Shown here piece by piece: positions 1 to 8,005 of a stretch of DNA of 44,035 bases. A model generated the notes under the pieces. It made no database searches, was not told the origin of the DNA, and saw nothing but the letters and a program-made list of their open reading frames with translations. Source of the DNA: Verrucomicrobiales bacterium (GTDB lineage Bacteria > Verrucomicrobiota > Verrucomicrobiia > Limisphaerales > JAYPXF01); NCBI GenBank assembly GCA_002715965.1, contig PBAL01000015.1, positions 29,989 through 74,023 of the forward strand, given 5' to 3'. The translations under genes and the position numbers were made by a program. Each line of letters begins with the position of its first letter. Positions within the stretch are counted from its first letter, which is position 1.

Positions 1-818
1 CCTCGTTCTGCGGCAACGGCCTTGATGGTATGTTCCGCCAGTTCAGGTGTCACGCGATGGGCGGGAAGACCGATGCCGCGTTCCGAATCCAGCTGATTGG
101 GAGGGAGTTCATGCAGCACGATGAAGGAATCAATGACCGTGCGATAACCGGTCATCGGATGTTGTTGCGTGCGCCGCACAGGAAGTTCGCAGGCCTCTCC
201 GTTGAGCGGTTCGCGAAACATGCCGCTTGCCCAACTGGAGGCGGCCGCATTGGGTTTGCCCGGGCGGACGATCACGGTTGGCAGGCGTGCGGAACGACCA
301 TCGAAGTGGCCCTTGCGCGTGTGGTCGTTGAGCATGAGTTCGAGCATTGCCTTGGTCATGCCGTAGGTTGTCTGTGGGGTTTGCTTGGTGAAATCCGTCT
401 GGGTCTCAGGCATGTGCTCACCGCCAAAACTCGCGATGCTGCTGGCAAACACCACTCGCGTCTTTGAGCCCGCTGCTCGTGCAGCTTCGAAGACGTGACG
501 GCCACCGTCGAGGTTGACGCGCAGGGCATCGTCGTATCGTTCCTCGCATTCGCCACTGACCATGGAGGCGAGATGAAAGATGCCGGGCTTGCTGGATGGA
601 TCGATCGCGGAAAATACCGCGTCGCGATCACTGATGTCTCCCATCACGTGTTTGACCCGCACGTCTTCCGGCTCGCGATGGAAGACGGCGTCGAACAGGA
701 CGATTTCGTCGATCGGTTCAGCCTGGCCCGATGGGCCGGTCAGTTCACCGCGTTGGAGCAGCTTGGTGCAGAGTTGCGAGCCGAGGAATCCGCCTCCGCC
801 GGTAATGATGATGCGCAT
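1..818 (-). CDS. denD: D-erythronate dehydrogenase-like SDR (partial)
   Basis: NAD(P)-dependent extended short-chain dehydrogenase. The start is the ATG at 816-818; the frame stays open to base 1, so the C-terminus lies outside the window (272 codons seen). Visible features are the Rossmann glycine motif TGGGGFLG (residues 6-13), a HLASMVSG stretch, the NVD-type VNLDG motif and the catalytic pair Y152/K156 (YGMTK), followed by RLPTVIVRPGKPNAAASS, a block I associate with the DenD family. DenD oxidises D-erythronate at C2 to the 2-oxo acid in tetronate catabolism. The divergent neighbour at 902 belongs to the family of the threonate dehydrogenase LtnD, which supports an acid-sugar role. The matching kinase and decarboxylase (OtnK, OtnC) are not in the window. 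The SDR call is firm; the substrate is inferred from family resemblance. Confidence 0.75.
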   Translation of the reverse strand, partial: MRIIITGGGGFLGSQLCTKLLQRGELTGPSGQAEPIDEIVLFDAVFHREPEDVRVKHVMGDISDRDAVFSAIDPSSKPGIFHLASMVSGECEERYDDALRVNLDGGRHVFEAARAAGSKTRVVFASSIASFGGEHMPETQTDFTKQTPQTTYGMTKAMLELMLNDHTRKGHFDGRSARLPTVIVRPGKPNAAASSWASGMFREPLNGEACELPVRRTQQHPMTGYRTVIDSFIVLHELPPNQLDSERGIGLPAHRVTPELAEHTIKAVAAER

Positions 819-901
819 GGTCTGAGGTTGAGTTTGCCCTGCTCTTGGCCGGGTGGCAGTCTCGTAGCCGATTTGACACAGGATCACAAGTCAGCACGGA
901 C

Positions 902-1762
902 ATGAGCAAGTTGGCAGGACAACAAATTGGATACATCGGATTGGGAAACATGGGTGCGCCTGGCGCACGCCATCTGCACGAAGCGGGTGCGCACGTGACC
1001 GTCTGGAATCGCAGCGATGCGCCGGCCGAGAAGGCGGTCGCCCAAGGCATGAAACGTGCGCGTTCGGTAGCCGAACTTGCACAAACGATTGGCGACGGAT
1101 CAATCTGCCTGAATCTCACCAACACCGAAGTCGTTCAATCAATCGTTGCGGAGTTCGAACCGCAGCTGGACGCAAATGCACTCGTGATCGATTTCGGAAC
1201 TACTGGAGTTCCGGCGACCCGCGAGTTTGGCGAACGCATGAACTGGATCGACGCCCCGGTTTCCGGCGGTCAAGTCGGTGCGGAAGCCGGCAACCTCACG
1301 ATCATGGCGGGAGGAACGGAGGAGAACTTCAAGCGCGCGGAACCAACCCTGAACACCGTCGGCGCACGCGTGACTCACCTTGGTAAGGGCGGCTCGGGGC
1401 AGGTGACCAAGTTGGCAAATCAACTGATCGTCGCGCAGACGATTGATGCCGTGGCGCAGGCGCTTCGCCTTGCTGAATTGTCGGGCGTGGATTCGGCGCT
1501 GGTGCGTGAAGCGCTGATGGGCGGTTTTGCCGAAAGCCGTATTCTCGACCTGCATGGCGATCGAATGGTACGCCGTGATTTCGAGCCGGGCGGTCGTGCG
1601 ACCTTGCAGCTGAAGGACGTTCGTCTTATTTGTGAACTTGCCGAATCGGTTGGTCTTCAATCATCGACGCTGCAGAACTGCCTGCAGCAATGGGAAACGT
1701 TTGTGCACCAAAAAGAGCTGGGGGATCTGGATCATTCCGGCCTGTTCCGGATGTATGAGTAA
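902..1762 (+). CDS. 3-hydroxyisobutyrate/threonate dehydrogenase family protein
   Basis: Cytosolic NAD(P)-dependent beta-hydroxyacid dehydrogenase of 286 residues, the usual length. ATG 902 is chosen over an in-frame ATG at 845 because the Rossmann strand GYIGLGNMG begins about nine residues later, as the family expects. The substrate loop DAPVSGGQVGAEAGN and the GSGQVTKLANQ segment with the catalytic Lys (K170) are intact. Family members oxidise 3-hydroxyisobutyrate, tartronate semialdehyde or L-threonate. It lies divergently from a DenD-like gene with 83 bp between the starts and overlaps the next gene by 8 bp, so it probably leads an operon with the amidohydrolase at 1755. The exact substrate cannot be read from sequence; an LtnD-like role is an inference from context. 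Confidence 0.85.
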   Translation: MSKLAGQQIGYIGLGNMGAPGARHLHEAGAHVTVWNRSDAPAEKAVAQGMKRARSVAELAQTIGDGSICLNLTNTEVVQSIVAEFEPQLDANALVIDFGTTGVPATREFGERMNWIDAPVSGGQVGAEAGNLTIMAGGTEENFKRAEPTLNTVGARVTHLGKGGSGQVTKLANQLIVAQTIDAVAQALRLAELSGVDSALVREALMGGFAESRILDLHGDRMVRRDFEPGGRATLQLKDVRLICELAESVGLQSSTLQNCLQQWETFVHQKELGDLDHSGLFRMYE

Positions 1763-2630
1763 TGTGGATTTCAAAGGCATTCGCCGCAGGTCGCTCCTCG
1801 AAGGCGCGACCGTGGGTGCGACCGCCTTGGCGTTGGGTGCGCTTGGTGCTTCGGGTGTGGAGGAAGAGCGATGGAACGTCGTGGATTCAAATGTCAGCCT
1901 TGGCCGGTGGCCGTTCCGGCGGTTGCCTTCGGATACAACCGATGGGTTGCTCGCGCAGATGGAATCGTTGGGGATTGCGAGTGCTTGGGCAGGCAGTTAT
2001 GAGGGGCTTTTGCATCGGGACATTCGCGGAGTGAACGAACGGCTGGCGCAAGAATGCCGGCGATCCGAACGATTGGTTCCCTTCGGATCCATCAACCCCA
2101 CCCTGCCGGATTGGGAAGATGATGTTCGCCATTGTTCCGAGGAACTGAAGATGCGTGGTGTGCGGCTTCATCCGAACTATCACGGTTACAGCCTGGATGA
2201 TGCTAACTTCGAAAAGCTCCTGAGGCTTTGCGCTGAACGTAGCTTGCTGGTTCAACTTGCTGCGGTGATGGAAGACACGCGGACACAACATCCACTGGTG
2301 CGCGTAAAGGATGTGGATCTATCTCCGTTGCAAAGTGTGATGGACAAAGTCGCCACCGTTCGCGTGCAAATCCTGAATCTTCGCCCCCGTGCCACCTTGG
2401 GCGGACTGGAGAAGAACTCGCGTATCTATTTCGACTCGGCGCGTGTGGATGCGACCGATGGAGTGGCTCGACTGCTGAAGCTGGTTCCGGTGCGTCGCGT
2501 GTTGTTCGGTAGTCATGCTCCGTTCCTGATTCAACAGGCAGCTGTGATTCGCGGCTTCGAGTCGCGACTGCCTGCGGGGCAAACGCGGAAGGTGTTTGGT
2601 GAAAATGCTGAGAGGTTAATGAACCGCTAA
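1755..2630 (+). CDS. Tat-exported amidohydrolase-2 family protein, metal motif altered
   Basis: 291-residue TIM-barrel protein of the amidohydrolase_2 type. ATG 1755 overlaps the stop of the dehydrogenase gene by 8 bp and opens directly into a twin-arginine-like signal (GIRRRSLLEG, then an Ala/Gly/Leu-rich core), so export is likely. The mature part begins VVDSNVSLGRWPFRRL, where canonical members have Asp-x-His-x-His; the two metal-binding His are replaced by Asn and Ser. Later motifs VRLHPNYHGY and FGSHAPF resemble the GxRLHP and GSD/GSH blocks of the family. It may therefore bind metal differently or not at all. The operon suggests lactone or acid-sugar processing, but the substrate is unknown. 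Confidence 0.75.
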   Translation: MSNVDFKGIRRRSLLEGATVGATALALGALGASGVEEERWNVVDSNVSLGRWPFRRLPSDTTDGLLAQMESLGIASAWAGSYEGLLHRDIRGVNERLAQECRRSERLVPFGSINPTLPDWEDDVRHCSEELKMRGVRLHPNYHGYSLDDANFEKLLRLCAERSLLVQLAAVMEDTRTQHPLVRVKDVDLSPLQSVMDKVATVRVQILNLRPRATLGGLEKNSRIYFDSARVDATDGVARLLKLVPVRRVLFGSHAPFLIQQAAVIRGFESRLPAGQTRKVFGENAERLMNR

Positions 2631-2762
2631 TAGACGCCAATGGACGCTGATTTTGAAATTGATGATGGCCGCTCGCTTTCGGTGCGTGGAGACCTTTGGT
2701 CGACGCACGTGAATCGGTCGGGAGACCGCTCCACAACATTAGCGTTCATGAGCGTCTATTAG
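2627..2762. repeat. 136-bp inverted-repeat element (MITE/REP-like)
   Basis: Two 25-base arms, 2627-2651 and 2738-2762, are inverted copies. Both read CTAATAGACGC on the outside and ACGCT-x-AT on the inside, with four mismatches in 25 bases. The interior carries a small hairpin, CGGTC-GGGA-GACCG. The left arm overlaps the stop codon of the preceding hydrolase gene and the right arm ends 19 bp before the next start. It has no coding capacity. It could be a non-autonomous mobile element or an RNA hairpin between the two hydrolase genes. Confidence 0.6.
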
Positions 2763-2781
2763 GGTTTCAAGAACGGACATC

Positions 2782-3654
2782 ATGCCCACCTTCCGCCCAG
2801 AACTCGCCGGTCTGACTCCACGCAAGGTGTTGGAGAATTATCGCATTTGGGACTCGTATTTCACCCCTTCGCATTCCAGTCCGGGGCCGAACGGCGATCG
2901 ATTGATCGCGGACATTGAGCGCAGCCTGCCCATCGTTGAGCAATCGCGCATGGAGCGTCTCTGCCTGTTTCCGCACGTGGGACCAGGCACGACGGATCAG
3001 CGGACGGGCGAATGGCTGGCGAAAAATCCGAAAGCCGTTCAGCGTGCCTTCGATCGTTGGCCGAAGCTGTTGCTGGGGATGATCCAATTGAACGCGGCAG
3101 ACGTGCGCGGTTCGTTGGAGGCACTGGACCGGTGGTTGCGGGATGGTCCGATGCTGGGGGTCTATTTTCCGTCCGGAATGAAGATTGAGCAGGTCTGTTC
3201 CCATCGGAACTTCGATCGCCTGGTGGAACGCATTGCCGAGTTGAAGGGCGTGATCATGCAGCACACCTGGTTCACGACAGGCGGGAAGTCACGACCGGGT
3301 CAATCCACGCCGTCGGAACTGGCTGAGTTGGCCGGGCGGCACCCTTCCATTCAATTCATCTGTGCGCACGCCGGTGGCGAATGGGAGAAGGGGATTCGCG
3401 CGGTTCGTCCGCACCGGAACATCCTCGTAGAAACATCGGGCTTTGACGCGACGGCCGGGTTTGTCGATATGGCCGTTCGTGAACTCGGCGCGGAACGGGT
3501 CGTGTTTGGCAGTCATCTGCCCTCGCGTTCGCTGGGCACGGAATTGGGAAAGGTGATTGCGGCTGGAATTTCGGAGTCAGACAAGAAGTTGATTCTCGGG
3601 ACGAACTATCGGGCGCTGTTGAGACCAGTCATGGAGGCGAAGGGGATGGAGTAA
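2782..3654 (+). CDS. Amidohydrolase-2 family TIM-barrel hydrolase
   Basis: 290-residue protein without a signal peptide, so probably cytosolic. Features of the amidohydrolase_2 superfamily are an early WDSYFTPSHSSPGP segment in the place of the first metal motif, QHTWFTTGG in mid-protein, ICAHAGGEW (His on the strand that normally carries the third metal ligand) and VVFGSHLP near the C-terminus in place of GSD. It is a paralogue of the protein encoded at 1755, separated from it by the inverted-repeat element, and both diverge at the first His-x-His motif. ATG 2782 gives the normal length. Relatives hydrolyse sugar lactones or decarboxylate aromatic acids; which applies here is unknown. Confidence 0.75.
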   Translation: MPTFRPELAGLTPRKVLENYRIWDSYFTPSHSSPGPNGDRLIADIERSLPIVEQSRMERLCLFPHVGPGTTDQRTGEWLAKNPKAVQRAFDRWPKLLLGMIQLNAADVRGSLEALDRWLRDGPMLGVYFPSGMKIEQVCSHRNFDRLVERIAELKGVIMQHTWFTTGGKSRPGQSTPSELAELAGRHPSIQFICAHAGGEWEKGIRAVRPHRNILVETSGFDATAGFVDMAVRELGAERVVFGSHLPSRSLGTELGKVIAAGISESDKKLILGTNYRALLRPVMEAKGME

Positions 3655-3758
3655 GGACTCGGCGGCTCGGAGGCCACCGCTACCGGCAAGACACAAATCG
3701 AACGCGCCCGGCTTTACAGCACAGTTCGATTTTCACTTTTCCCGCCTGTTGAATCTTC

Positions 3759-4016
3759 CTAGGGCATGTCTTCAATGTAGTTCAATCGAAGAATACCGAG
3801 ATTGGTGGTGTCGAACTGCGCGACGAATCAAAAATGGCCCGGCGTATCGCCACCCGATACGAAGAACTGGAGGCCCATTTTCTGGGTTTCGTGCAGTTGG
3901 CCGCGATCCTGGACTGGCTCAAATGAGACTTTGAAGACACGCCCCAGTCTTCGACTTCCGTTTGACCCGGCCGGGGTGTCCGGCCGAGCGCGCATGAATC
4001 GACAGCCAACAACCAC
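3759..4016 (-). pseudogene. 3' remnant of an unidentified gene
   Basis: On the minus strand a frame from about 4016 to a TAG stop at 3759-3761 reads as plausible protein (segments FEPVQDRGQL, KMGLQFFVSGGD, FDTTNLGILRLN) but is cut by an in-frame TGA at 3828-3830. The last 22 residues lie beyond that stop. It overlaps the start of the Pel-like remnant on the other strand. I do not recognise the family. It may be the end of a decayed gene or a chance open frame. Confidence 0.3.
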
Positions 4017-4312
4017 TGCCAGCCTCCTGCTCCGCTTCCGCGTCGGCGGGCGTGAAGTTCTGCGTCAATTACTCCGCAACGCCGAGCTTGGAGGAACTGA
4101 AGCGCTTCAATCTTTCCATCTTGAGTCCCTATGCGCGGGTGGACGTGCATTCACTGGTGCGCGCAGCTCATCGGCCATTCGCATATGTCAGTGCAGTGGA
4201 AATCGCGCCGCACGCCAGGTGCCGCGCGGAGGTTGCGAAGTTCGGAATTCCAATGGTCGGCAAGAATGATAATTGGGGAAGCGACGTGGCCGATGTGTCC
4301 GATCCGCGCTGG
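3993..4312 (+). pseudogene. PelA-type GH114 domain remnant
   Basis: An ATG at 3993 opens a signal-like start (MNRQPTTTASLLL). The homologous frame then continues one base earlier from about 4030: VNYSATPSLEELKRFNLSIL, FAYVSAVEIAP and NWGSDVADVSDPRW. These match the N-terminal blocks of GH114 endo-alpha-1,4-N-acetylgalactosaminidase domains, as in PelA: strand, 'fd-vvv' strand, AYxSxGE, and W-x-S-x-V-x-D-x-x-x-P-x-W. The domain is cut right after DPRW, roughly a third of the way through, and runs into the PelG-like tail. A -1 frame change plus truncation make it non-functional. Confidence 0.5.
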
Positions 4313-4467
4313 TCACCTGGATCAGCATCATCGGCGGGGAATGCTGGTATGGCGTCGGATTCCTCATTGCCGCGGGTATTTCCACGTGCGTGGCAGTCGT
4401 CTTGGTGAACAAGCACGTTCGCGATCTGGAATACGACACCTTTACTACCCAGTGGATCTACAACTGA
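4300..4467 (+). pseudogene. PelG-like C-terminal remnant
   Basis: About 50 codons ending at the TGA 4465-4467 encode a hydrophobic helix (YGVGFLIAAGISTCVAVVLV) followed by NKHVRDLEYDTF. The ending LEY-x-TF after a last transmembrane helix resembles the C-terminus of PelG, the membrane transporter of the Pel exopolysaccharide machine. It follows the PelA-like fragment at once, as expected if a deletion removed pelB-pelF and most of pelA and pelG. The match is by eye and short. Confidence 0.42.
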
Positions 4468-4526
4468 GCCAGCGCTTCTTGGTTCACGGATTCGTCGTAA
4501 TCTTTACGCGCGCTTCCCGCCTACGC

Positions 4527-4555
4527 TTGACCTTCTCTGGCATTCTAAAGACGAT
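4527..4555 (+). promoter_or_regulatory. Possible sigma70-like promoter of fumC
   Basis: TTGACC at 4527-4532 (five of six to the -35 consensus), 17 bp of spacer, then GACGAT at 4550-4555 (three of six to the -10). It lies 17 bp before the fumC ATG. The -10 is poor, so this is only a candidate. Confidence 0.22.
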
Positions 4556-4572
4556 TGCTCCCCGACGAAAAT

Positions 4573-5967
4573 ATGAGTGATTACCGAACTGAAAGTGATT
4601 CGTTTGGCGAACTGAAAGTGCCGAGCGACAAGTATTATGGCGCGCAATCGGCGCGTTCGCTGATCAATTTCCCCATTGGTGAAGAAACCATGCCCAAGCC
4701 GCTGATACGCGCGCTCGGCATCATCAAGCAATCCGCTGCCCAGGTGAACATGGATCTCGGCGTGATGGATGAGAAGCTGGGCAATGCGATCGTGGAGGCG
4801 GCCGGAGAGGTGATCGACGGCAAGCTTGATGATCATTTTCCGCTCTCCGTCTGGCAGACCGGCTCGGGGACGCAGAGCAACATGAACAGCAATGAGGTGA
4901 TCTCCAATCGCGCCATCGAGATCCTTGGAGGCGAAATCGGAAGCAAGACTCCAGTGCATCCCAACGATCATTGCAACATGGGCCAGTCGTCGAACGACAC
5001 ATTCCCCACCGCCATGCACATCGCAGCGGTTGAAGAGATCACCCACAAGCTGCTCCCCTCGTTAAAGCACCTGCGCGACGGACTGAAGGCGAAATCGGAA
5101 GCGTTTCAGCCGCTCGTCAAGATCGGACGGACTCACATGCAGGACGCGACCCCGCTCACGCTCGGCCAGGAGTTCTCGGGTTACGCAGCACAAATGGACA
5201 ACGCCATCCGTCGCACCGAGGCGATTCTTCCCGCGCTGCATCAATTGGCCCAGGGCGGCACGGCAGTCGGGACGGGAATCAATTCGAAGAAGGGCTTCGA
5301 TGTGAAGTTTGCGGATCAGGTCGCCAAGGTCACCGGACTTCCCTTCAAGACCGCGGACAACAAGTTTGAGGCGCTTGCTGCTCACGACGCCATTGTCGAA
5401 GCCAGTGGCGCGCTCAACACCATTGCCGTGAGCGTGATGAAGATCGCCAACGACATCCGCCTGCTGGGTTCCGGTCCACGTTGCGGTGTTGGCGAAATCA
5501 GCCTGCCGGAGAACGAACCTGGTTCCTCCATCATGCCCGGCAAGGTGAATCCCACTCAATGTGAGGCGCTCACCATGGTCGCTGCGCAGATAATCGGGAA
5601 TCACACCACCATTTCCGTCGCGGGATCCAACGGACATTTCGAGCTCAACGTCTTCAAGCCGGTGATGATCTACAACCTGCTGCAATCCGTGCGGCTGCTT
5701 TCCGACGGCTGCCGGTGCTTCACCGACAAATGCGTTTCGGGAATCACCGCGAACGAAGAACGCATCTCGCAGCTGCGCGACGAATCATTGATGCTCGTCA
5801 CCGCTTTGAATCCGCACATCGGTTACGACAACGCCACCAAGATCGCCAAGAAGGCGCACAAGGACGGATCGACACTCCTCGAGGCAGCGCTCGCTCTGGA
5901 ATTGCTCACTGAAGAGCAGTTCAAGGAATGGGTCGTGCCGGAGAAGATGATCGGACCAAAAGAGTAG
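4573..5967 (+). CDS. fumC: Fumarate hydratase class II
   Basis: Iron-independent fumarase catalysing reversible hydration of fumarate to (S)-malate in the TCA cycle; a cytosolic homotetramer. The 464-residue product has normal length. ATG 4573 is chosen over an ATG at 4555 because family members begin close to the [14 protein letters not shown] segment. The signature [15 protein letters not shown] starts at residue 317, putting the catalytic loop serine at 318, and H188 in [10 protein letters not shown] matches the catalytic histidine in position and context. The substrate-site motif [10 protein letters not shown] is present as [13 protein letters not shown]. The gene stands alone, after decayed Pel-like DNA and before a gene on the opposite strand. 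Confidence 0.97.
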   Translation: MSDYRTESDSFGELKVPSDKYYGAQSARSLINFPIGEETMPKPLIRALGIIKQSAAQVNMDLGVMDEKLGNAIVEAAGEVIDGKLDDHFPLSVWQTGSGTQSNMNSNEVISNRAIEILGGEIGSKTPVHPNDHCNMGQSSNDTFPTAMHIAAVEEITHKLLPSLKHLRDGLKAKSEAFQPLVKIGRTHMQDATPLTLGQEFSGYAAQMDNAIRRTEAILPALHQLAQGGTAVGTGINSKKGFDVKFADQVAKVTGLPFKTADNKFEALAAHDAIVEASGALNTIAVSVMKIANDIRLLGSGPRCGVGEISLPENEPGSSIMPGKVNPTQCEALTMVAAQIIGNHTTISVAGSNGHFELNVFKPVMIYNLLQSVRLLSDGCRCFTDKCVSGITANEERISQLRDESLMLVTALNPHIGYDNATKIAKKAHKDGSTLLEAALALELLTEEQFKEWVVPEKMIGPKE

Positions 5968-5980
5968 GCTGCAGCTTCAT

Positions 5981-6184
5981 CTACAAGACCCGGCGAATCC
6001 GTCGAAATCCCGTCAGCATCTTCCATCCCAAGAGCGCGCCGAAGGTCCAAAGCACGTACTCAATCGTGCCGGGCAACCAATACGTTTCCACCAGCAGCCA
6101 CGCGTAGACGATGAATCGTGGCCGAACAAGCCATGAGTAAGGGATCGCCATTGAGTTGCGAATCATCGCGAACGCGACCACCAC
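5981..6184 (-). CDS. Possible small membrane protein or fragment
   Basis: A 67-residue frame (GTG start at 6182-6184, or open upstream to about 6226) is rich in aromatic and hydrophobic residues: one segment around RFIVYAWLLVETYWLPG, another around YVLWTFGALLGW, ending in basic FRRIRRVL. It lies downstream of the ceramidase-like gene on the same strand, 25 bp past its stop. The composition fits two short membrane helices. I recognise no family; it may be the tail of a lost membrane protein or not be expressed. Confidence 0.28.
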   Translation of the reverse strand: MVVAFAMIRNSMAIPYSWLVRPRFIVYAWLLVETYWLPGTIEYVLWTFGALLGWKMLTGFRRIRRVL

Positions 6185-6209
6185 GTCGTAGTGAAGATGT
6201 AGCTCTGCG

Positions 6210-7607
6210 CTACTCCAGAGTCTGCTTCATCAAGCGGGACAGTTCGCTCCGGATCTTCGGCTCGGCCTGATGCTCGAGCATGCTGGTGCGGGCACGCCAG
6301 GTGGTGTAGCCGCCGTATTGGAATTGATCGGGCGGAGGCAGGTAACCGGAATAGCCATTGGCCAGGCCCACCACCATCGTGGTCTTGAAGGGACTGTCCT
6401 GTTTGATCTTCAAGCCGGTGGAGCCATACATCTCACAGGGTGTGGCAGCAAAAGCGAAATCACCAGCGCGCAACACCTGCACCTTGAAAGCGTGCCGATC
6501 CGGCCACTTACTGAGCAGCACTGTCTCCCGCGCATAATCGTCAGGCCAGTTCTTCACCTTGCCATCCTTCTGGTGTTCATCCAGAAAGGCCTGTGCATCT
6601 CGCACTTCCGCATCGGTCGGTTTGCGGACGAGCATGGACAATTCCTTTTCAGCCGCGCGAATTGGAACTGACTTTTCAAACTTCATCTTGCCGACTGCAT
6701 CCATGGCCGCATCAACCACCGCATTCGCCACGATGAAGCGGTCATACTTGTTCCGAACCTCGCTCTTCACATTGTTGCAGTTCGCATCCCCGCTCGCGCC
6801 GTTGCTGATCAAGCCCACGAACGGCGGTGACTGGCCGGTGGCGTTCAGCCGCTTCGCAATCTCCTGAGCAAACACACCGAAATAGTCTGCGGACACATCC
6901 GGCGCGCCGGCGTAGTGAGTGGAGTAATTGGCGAGCAGTGAAATCGGCCTTCCATCAATTCCGCGAACCATGAGGACGGTGACGTCCGGATCAGCTGGCC
7001 CCGTCGGCCGAATCTTGTTGGCGTTCTTGTTGCCCGGATTCATCTGGGCGAGGTTTGTTTTCGCGTCGGTGAAGGGGATAGAGAAGGCGGTGCCCGGTTT
7101 CATCAGCCAGCGTCGACAGAATACGTATTCCGGGCACTTGCTGACGGCCCAGCCAATCTCAGCAGGACGTTGATTTCGGTGCGCCTCCACAATTGCCTCC
7201 GTAATCCGCCCGGTCAGATACGCACGATACTGCGGATGTGGAAGCGTTCCGTGCGCGTCCATGACCGCGGGCGCCGAATGTGCATGCGTCGCGGAGATGA
7301 GCATGTTGGCGACTGGAATGCCCGTGAGCTGCCGCGCCTTCTCCTTGGCTTCATCCAGCATCGGGCGCCCCATGAGACAGGTGTCGACCGTCCCCATAAC
7401 GATGGTGTTATCACCGTCGTTCAACAACAGACAGCGCACATGAAGTTTGTCGGTGATCTTGTTTTTCCAAGTTTCACGAATGCTTCCCGCGACGCGCACA
7501 GGAAGATTCGTTGGCGTGCAATCGATCGCGGATGCGCCGGCTGTGAATTCTCCGGCAGCTGGGCGGGTGGTGTAGAGAAGAACGAGAGCGAGCAGAAGTT
7601 TGATCAT
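6210..7607 (-). CDS. Secreted neutral ceramidase-like protein
   Basis: 465 residues with a Sec-type signal peptide (MIKLLLALVLLYTTRPAAG) followed by FTAGASAIDCTP, the typical opening of the neutral/alkaline non-lysosomal ceramidase N-terminal domain. The zinc motif is present as ISATHAHSAP (H108, H110), and a later NYSTHYAG matches the second His block. The protein contains only the N-terminal catalytic domain and lacks the C-terminal Ig-like domain of full ceramidases (about 650-750 residues), as is common for PVC and soil-bacterial homologues. Those homologues are usually of unknown substrate, so ceramide hydrolysis should not be assumed. It is convergent with fumC and monocistronic apart from a doubtful small ORF downstream. 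Confidence 0.82.
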   Translation of the reverse strand: MIKLLLALVLLYTTRPAAGEFTAGASAIDCTPTNLPVRVAGSIRETWKNKITDKLHVRCLLLNDGDNTIVMGTVDTCLMGRPMLDEAKEKARQLTGIPVANMLISATHAHSAPAVMDAHGTLPHPQYRAYLTGRITEAIVEAHRNQRPAEIGWAVSKCPEYVFCRRWLMKPGTAFSIPFTDAKTNLAQMNPGNKNANKIRPTGPADPDVTVLMVRGIDGRPISLLANYSTHYAGAPDVSADYFGVFAQEIAKRLNATGQSPPFVGLISNGASGDANCNNVKSEVRNKYDRFIVANAVVDAAMDAVGKMKFEKSVPIRAAEKELSMLVRKPTDAEVRDAQAFLDEHQKDGKVKNWPDDYARETVLLSKWPDRHAFKVQVLRAGDFAFAATPCEMYGSTGLKIKQDSPFKTTMVVGLANGYSGYLPPPDQFQYGGYTTWRARTSMLEHQAEPKIRSELSRLMKQTLE

Positions 7608-8005
7608 CTGCGAACGATAGGGGCACAGGGAGAATCAAGAAAACCGCGAAGTTGCAGTTTCCCATGAATGCTGGCGTGTCGGCGGCTCCTTTGCCAACCG
7701 TGCGGCCGGTGCTCCGAAGAACCCTCCAACTGGTCGCCTGCCTCATCGGCTTTCAAGCCGCCGCGGCTGATCTGCCAAAAGCGACGCCCGAGTCTCAGGG
7801 CGTGGGCCGTCGGAGAGCGCCAGCATGATGTGGTAAACGGCCGGGGTGAGTGGAAGATGTTTCTCCATGTGGGACTTCTGGGGCATCGATTCAAACTTCG
7901 CGAAGAATGAGTTTTAGAGGGGGAATCTTAATAGTATCGCGTGCGATTCTGCATCCGCGTCGCATGCGGGTTTCAGGTTCCTGTGATTCCTGCTAGCCTC
8001 CGCGC
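7608..8005. other. Intergenic region, 398 bp
   Basis: This is the divergent spacer between the ceramidase-like gene and the CLC channel gene. Apart from the PadR stub at 7743-7886 it contains no recognisable gene or RNA. Bases 7615-7740 look non-coding on both strands. Confidence 0.5.
7743..7886 (-). pseudogene. PadR-family regulator N-terminal stub
   Basis: ATG at 7884-7886 on the minus strand starts MPQKSHMEKH followed by LPLTPAVYHIMLALSDGPR, the opening winged-helix segment of PadR transcriptional regulators (usually followed by HGYxI). After DGPR the homology stops and the frame ends 18 codons later at the TGA 7743-7745. The rest of the wHTH is missing, replaced by sequence that contains a small hairpin (CGGCTT-TC-AAGCCG, 7747-7760). 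Confidence 0.5.

Noticed and set aside
4168..4580. Alternative plus and minus frames over the Pel-like remnant
   Set aside because: Only the frames described show family motifs; the others are Arg/His-rich shadows.
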